Part shown: positions 59,669 to 64,000 of the stretch, one piece after another
How positions within the stretch are numbered: the stretch's first letter is position 1
Layout: each line of letters opens with the position of its first letter
NCBI GenBank assembly: GCA_002118135.1
Contig: BDIU01000381.1
Location: forward strand, 118,891-182,890
Length of the DNA: 64,000 nucleotides
Direction: 5' to 3'
Source of the DNA: Trebouxia sp. TZW2008
Lineage: Eukaryota > Chlorophyta > Trebouxiophyceae > Trebouxiales > Trebouxiaceae
Position numbers and translations under genes: made by a program
The notes under the pieces: generated by a model
Databases searched by the model: none
What the model saw: the letters and a program-made list of their open reading frames with translations, nothing else
What the model was told of the DNA's origin: nothing

Positions 59669-61839
59669 TCAGTTCAGCTCAGCAACAGTACTTATGTCCA
59701 TGTCATCACGCTCTCTCAGGTAGTCCACTGCAGCAAACAGTGCCTGCTGCAAAGCTGTGCCAACCAGAACGCTGGTTTCTGCTGCTGGGGCAAACTCATC
59801 GCTCAAGTTCTTGATTGGCAGGATGTCTTTGCGCCCACCCACTCGAGCTCCCTTCCAGACCCTGCGAACATTGCTACAGAAATGACACACTCAAGCATGA
59901 GATGTGAATGCGCACGTATTAGATGCACAACCCTACACAGCAACAACACATATATGACACGCTCAAGTCAGGCATCTTTGAATAACAAGCTCACATGGTG
60001 ATTGTGCAATTCTGCACCATGTTGAACATACAAAAGCTGCAAATCCCCCAATACAAGCTGTACATCTGCAAACTGCACAAATATACATGGTGACTGCTGC
60101 ACTCTCAATTGTGCTGCTCACACAAAAGCTGCAACAAGCTTGAGGGACGTTTCAGGGTTGTTTCTGCTCACACAAAAAAGTCACAGATCACTGCGTTGAT
60201 TCAAGCCAAATAGCCTGATGGCTACAGCAATGTGGGTATACGATGGGCTAAAAGCACACCAGCCTTGTACAGCTGTGCAACATCATGGCAGCGACTTGCC
60301 TCAATGAGGCTGAGCAGGCGTGCACTGTGGAAGGCCTTTGAGAGGTCCTTTCCAATGAGATCTAGGTTATACTTGTCAATTTTGGTCAGGAAGATCAGGG
60401 TAGGAATGCCTGCATGGCAGCAAGCTTTGAGTCACATCATGTCAGACTGCACCTAGGCTCATTGACAACCCTCACTCAACATGCATGTCATGCACAGTTG
60501 GAGCTGAGGTGAATTCTGAAGACAAGATGATGAGTGTGACCTGTGCGGTGATCCAGTCTGGATGACACAACTGCAGGAGCGCTGTATCAATGCTCAGTGG
60601 TGTGTAAGCCTATCTCTGTCATGGGCAGAAAGCAGCACTTGTGACATGACTGCACAGCATATGCAATCAGGTCGGCCATGGTTGCTGAGTCAGTGCACAA
60701 TCAAGTAGTGCGCAATCATCATGTGTAACATACCGGATTCGAACCCACGACTATTTCGTGGAAGAGGACCCGAACTTAAGCTCTTAGCACCTTTCTTGTG
60801 CGCAAACGTCCGAATCTAAGTGCCGACATGTTAATTCCTGGATCTGAAGACGTAAGTCTGTTACATCATGATGCAGCAAATGATCTTCTTTGAGGTCAGT
60901 GCTGCATGACATGCAAGTGTACCTCTGTCACGGGCAAACTGCTGCATGTCACGTAAGCGCTGCATATACGTGTCATCTGTGGCTGACGCGCATGGCACCA
61001 CCAAGCACATGCAATGGACTGCATCTGCAGCGTTGGGATTTAGCTTGAAGCCTGCTGCCTTTATGCTGATAGGAAGATCCAACTTGCATTTGTCGGGCAG
61101 ATGGCCATCTAGAATGAAACCCAGTTCGCCCTTGTTGTAATCACTTGCTCCCCAACCCATGCTGTCCCAAAGCGTCCACTGTAAGGGCTGTTTTGTTGCA
61201 GTATCAGTGAAGTTGTATTTGCGCAGGATACGAGTCAGACTGCCTGTTGCCTGACCGTGTGATGCCCTTCTAGAAATGCGCCTCTGGCACAGGCTGTCAA
61301 CAGTGGAAACGATGCTGGATTTGCCAGCACCAACACCACCGCATAGCAGGATGTTTATGGTTTTGATGGGTATGCCTTCATCTGCAGGTTTGAACTCAAA
61401 GACTTGCTTGTAGAGTCTGGCTGCGTCCTGCATGGATATACAAGGGGTGCTGTCAATATGAAGATGCCTTTCAAAGTGTATGCACAATTGTGAGGCTCGA
61501 GATGATTGTGGCATGCAATGCAGACTGTTGTGTGCTCAAAGCACTTACAAAAGCAATTGATAGTCGCAAAGTTGGGGTTTTGCAGCGTTGTACCTCTTTT
61601 GCCCAGGTACAGTTGGTCACCCAGGGCGCCTGCAGCTCCCGAGGTAAAGTGGCAGGCCTCGTGTAGACTTGCAACACCTTCATTCGAGAAGTGGAAGGTC
61701 TTTTTAGTGGGGCAGCACTGAAGAAAGATCCAGACATGCTGTATGAGTTCCTGTTGCTGGACATGCTGATGCCGCAGCTTCTGCTCGATTTAGCCACATC
61801 GTGTCTCGAAGATGTGGGCCCGTATGAGATGCTGCTCAT
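59669..61839 (-). CDS. TLDc-GTPase protein, IFI44-like, copy E; TLDc N-terminally truncated
   Basis: The GTPase half is intact: exon about 61432-60923 (GGVGAGKSS; DSMG; VHCMCLVVPCAS), G4 exon about 60408-60300 (SARLLSLIE) and last exon about 59872-59669 (GRKDILPIKNLSDEF). The acceptor at 61433 is the family's normal one (atgcag|gac). The first exon keeps only the last third of TLDc (YSMSGSFFSAAPL; MKVLQVYTRPA; WVTNCTW) and the conserved phase-0 donor. Upstream of 61839 there is no trace of the GWSNPAAFH or FGGYTS core that all other copies have. It may make a GTPase with a stub, starting at the ATG at 61839, or be on the way to a pseudogene. An exon-end echo lies at about 60608-60635. Confidence 0.65.
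60725..60800 (-). other. tRNA-like 3' fragment with B-box
   Basis: On the minus strand 'gggttcgaatccggta' matches the T-loop/B-box consensus, and the preceding 'cttaagttcgggtcctc' resembles the anticodon-loop and variable-arm region of tRNA-Leu(UAA). The 5' half does not form the acceptor, D or anticodon stems, so this is at most a tRNA relic or tRNA-derived element, lying in an intron of copy E. Confidence 0.3.
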
Positions 61840-62118
61840 AGCGGCGCTGCTTCGACAAGACGAACGGCAGAGTCAGCTGCAGAGGTGTCAGCTCTGATCT
61901 GGCGCCTAAGCCGTGCAGCCGATACTGCAATCGCGTTGCTTTGAAGAGCAGTCTCTTTGAAGCCCCTTCGACATGCCGTGCCAGCACGGCTCAGCACGGG
62001 GTATGGAACCTTCAAGGCATGCTCATCCAATACACGGCAGGACACGGCAGCTGCTTCAGCACTGCACAAGGGGGGCCTTGGATAGGCTGAACATACTGTC
62101 CATGGAGTCGGCACCGCA
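61840..62118. promoter_or_regulatory. Bidirectional promoter region of the second pair
   Basis: It is homologous to 56377-56590, with 'tacacggca(a/g)gacacggca', 'gctgcttcagcac' and 'gccttgg' in the same order. The part nearest copy E would correspond to the lost TLDc exon start but no longer encodes it. Confidence 0.4.
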
Positions 62119-63687
62119 ATGGGAAGAGAACTTGTTCGCGTGTGCCTGACGCGTCTGGATCTGCTCATGGAGGCTCGTGAGAGGCCTTCACGCCGCAAAG
62201 CCTGCGGTGATCATGCACTGCATGCTTACGATCAGTCAATCAAGAGCGCAGTTGCTTTGGAAAGGAAATGCCGGGCAACTGTAAGACGTTGCATACTGTT
62301 GCTGAGCCAGGCTGGGCACGTTCCAATGGTCATATATTTCGCAGGATCGTCGGGCACTTTTCTCTGGACCTCAGAAGCATATTCAGGAGCTGTGGGGACT
62401 GATTGAAATGCAAAAGATGAGCATCGATCATTTGGAGCAATACTTGTTCACGCTGGCTGCAGAAGGCAAACCACCAGAAATGCCAATGATCATACAGGAG
62501 CAAAGAATCCCAGGTGCACAATCTAGCTTGCACTTGCCAGAGCTAGGCTGTCCACTGAAGCATGAGCACACAAGGCGTGCCTTCATGCAGTCTTGGCGCA
62601 GCGTTTCACAGCAAGCTTCTGGAATCACATACTGCGCATAAGTCACTTCTCAGTGTGGCCCACACAATGCGACCTCCCTTTGCGAGATGCCCAAATGTGC
62701 TGCTGAGAGCACAGATCGAACTTGAAAGATTTGAGGGACTCATTTCCACTCATTCACACGCATGCTAGACAGGCTCAGCAGGCCCATCTAGGCATGTACT
62801 GAAGCAGTCAACTGTCTCCTACCAGTCCAGTCTTGTGCTGACCTAGTTGGGGGATTGTGCTCATTGCAGTGCACCTGCACGTTGCCCTGGTGGGAAGCGT
62901 GATGGGGCATGAACAGCAAGCGTTCACAGCAGTACAGCACTACCTGCATTCAGGATGTCAACCTGACACAACTACCAAAAGAAAGCAACGAGCACAAGAC
63001 TGTTACACTCAACTTCCACAGAATGAAGTCACGGCTGCCTGCCGAAGATTTGAGAGCCCTTGCATCAGGTATGCAGACCTGAGCTGCATGCGTGTCCCCT
63101 GAATGTGGTTGTCGACTGCATCTGTTCAGCGCCTCGACAACATCCTGACTGCAGTGTTGATTGTCCCGACTGCATCAGATGGCATGCCTTGTTTAGCAGA
63201 TGCCACAAGTCGGGATATGTTATCAGTCTTGACAGCAGTTTTCACAGCTCTCGCTTCCTGGAGGCCAGCAGTGGGAGCAGTGACATATACCGCAGAGCAT
63301 GCATGACCATATGCCTGCAGAGCTCACTTGCTGACAATATGCAAGCCTTTGCTTGGGTCTAGTCCCACTCAAGGCTGTATTGTTTTGCTTACAGCACATG
63401 ATGTGCAATTTTCATGTCACGTTGCAGGCAATACAGGCAGGCTAATTGTGATTTTCATGCACAACATTGCAGCAGGGCATGAAGGTAGCCTGAAGCCAGT
63501 TGGTCCAAGCAATACAGATCTCGGCTGTTGGCAGTTGTTCAAGCAGCAATGCCTCCTGGTCACTGACATGACGTTTGACGAGTCCCACTTTCAGCTGCAC
63601 AACATAAACAAAAATGCAATCTCAGCTGTAGCGCAAACCCTCAGCTACGTTGCCCATCAGGAGACAGACCATTCTCAAATTGTTTGA
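62119..63687 (+). pseudogene. Unrecognised protein, duplicated partner of the IFI44-like gene (copy 2), frameshifted
   Basis: Exons 62119-62280, 62345-62513, 62870-63068 and about 63428-63687 match the gene at 56591 exon for exon (LLMEARERPSRRKACGDHAL; DRRALFSGPQKHIQELWG; ALVGSVMGHEQQAFTAVQHY; GRLIVIFMHNIAAGHEGSLK; CWQLFKQQCLLVTDM; stop at 63685-63687). In exon 3, one extra base after the codons for HYLH (cattcaggatg here, caccaagatg in the other copy) shifts the frame. The downstream sequence would otherwise read NFHRMKSRLPAEDLRALAS. The shift leaves it without an open route through exon 3. The rest is well kept, so the damage is recent or is a sequencing error. Confidence 0.6.
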
Positions 63688-64000
63688 TGCTCAGACAGAC
63701 GAGCAGATAAAACGAGTTGGGCTTCAATTCTGCCCTCAGCACTTGACAGAGCCTCTATACCCTGAAAAATTAGCATTTGCCAGCCAATTACCACAACCCA
63801 AAAGACTTGAGCAATCATCTCAGAACTGACAGCGCTTTCGGTCCAAGACGTGCAGCACTTCTGATGTTCAGTTTGCACAAAGCTCTGGCAGCGCATGTAC
63901 CAACAGTATAACGGAGTTGAGTCTATGCGCAAGAAGGTCGTATGGAAATCACACGAGTGGCGTTGGTTGCAGTGCCTATATGCCGGTTCGTACCTCCTAA
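63688..64000. other. Window end, no gene recognised
   Basis: Downstream flank of the duplicated partner gene. It continues to resemble 58251-58420 (the 'cagctgtagcgcaaaccctcagc' region and beyond) at decreasing identity. Confidence 0.4.

Noticed and set aside
60725..60840. tRNA-Leu(UAA) gene on the minus strand
   Set aside because: The T-loop and part of the variable arm fit, but the T stem has mismatches and no acceptor, D or anticodon stem forms with the 5' sequence. Kept only as a low-confidence fragment.
43845..61839. Assignment of the GTPases to the GIMAP/AIG1 or dynamin families
   Set aside because: The P-loop context, DSMG G3, TKID G4 and especially the N-terminal TLDc domain fit IFI44-like proteins better. 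A formal profile search would settle it.

Overview
The window is nuclear DNA of a eukaryote, most likely a unicellular green alga (Chlorophyta). Genes are split into many short exons with GT-AG introns (one GC-AG), acceptors are almost always preceded by 'tgcag', and composition is near-balanced. A histone methyltransferase has the CW-AWS-SET layout typical of green-lineage ASHH2-like proteins. No bacterial operons, rRNA, CRISPR or complete transposons are seen. Exon boundaries were read by eye from splice signals, frame continuity and paralogue comparison, so gene ends are approximate unless stated.

Layout. 0.9-9.0 kb (+): a long Gln/Pro/Ser-rich, probably nuclear protein that I do not recognise. 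9.8-18.0 and 18.5-25.3 kb (-): two tandem paralogues with N-terminal RNI-type leucine-rich repeats and a long coiled-coil tail. 25.8-30.2 kb (+): an amino-acid transporter (AAAP/SLC38-like) whose seven exons join into a 468-residue frame. 31.2-42.6 kb (-): a Set2-type H3K36 methyltransferase. 43.8-61.8 kb: four copies plus one decayed fragment of a TLDc-plus-GTPase family with the architecture of animal interferon-induced IFI44/IFI44L proteins. Two of these copies are paired head-to-head with a second, unrecognised duplicated family (56.6-58.3 and 62.1-63.7 kb, +).

Two features stand out. First, introns throughout the window hold degenerate partial copies ('echoes') of the adjacent exon end together with its splice site. 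They always sit in the intron next to the junction they copy, sometimes as tandem arrays (51.58-51.89 kb: five echoes at about 60-bp spacing running into the real exon) and sometimes inverted (22.0-22.3 kb). This suggests introns here grow by repeated duplication of exon/intron junctions. Second, the IFI44-like cluster is a young, rearranging array with intact, truncated and broken members, as often seen for defence genes, although its function here is only inferred. A roughly 150-bp MITE-like repeat with Tc1/mariner-like ends occurs about six times.
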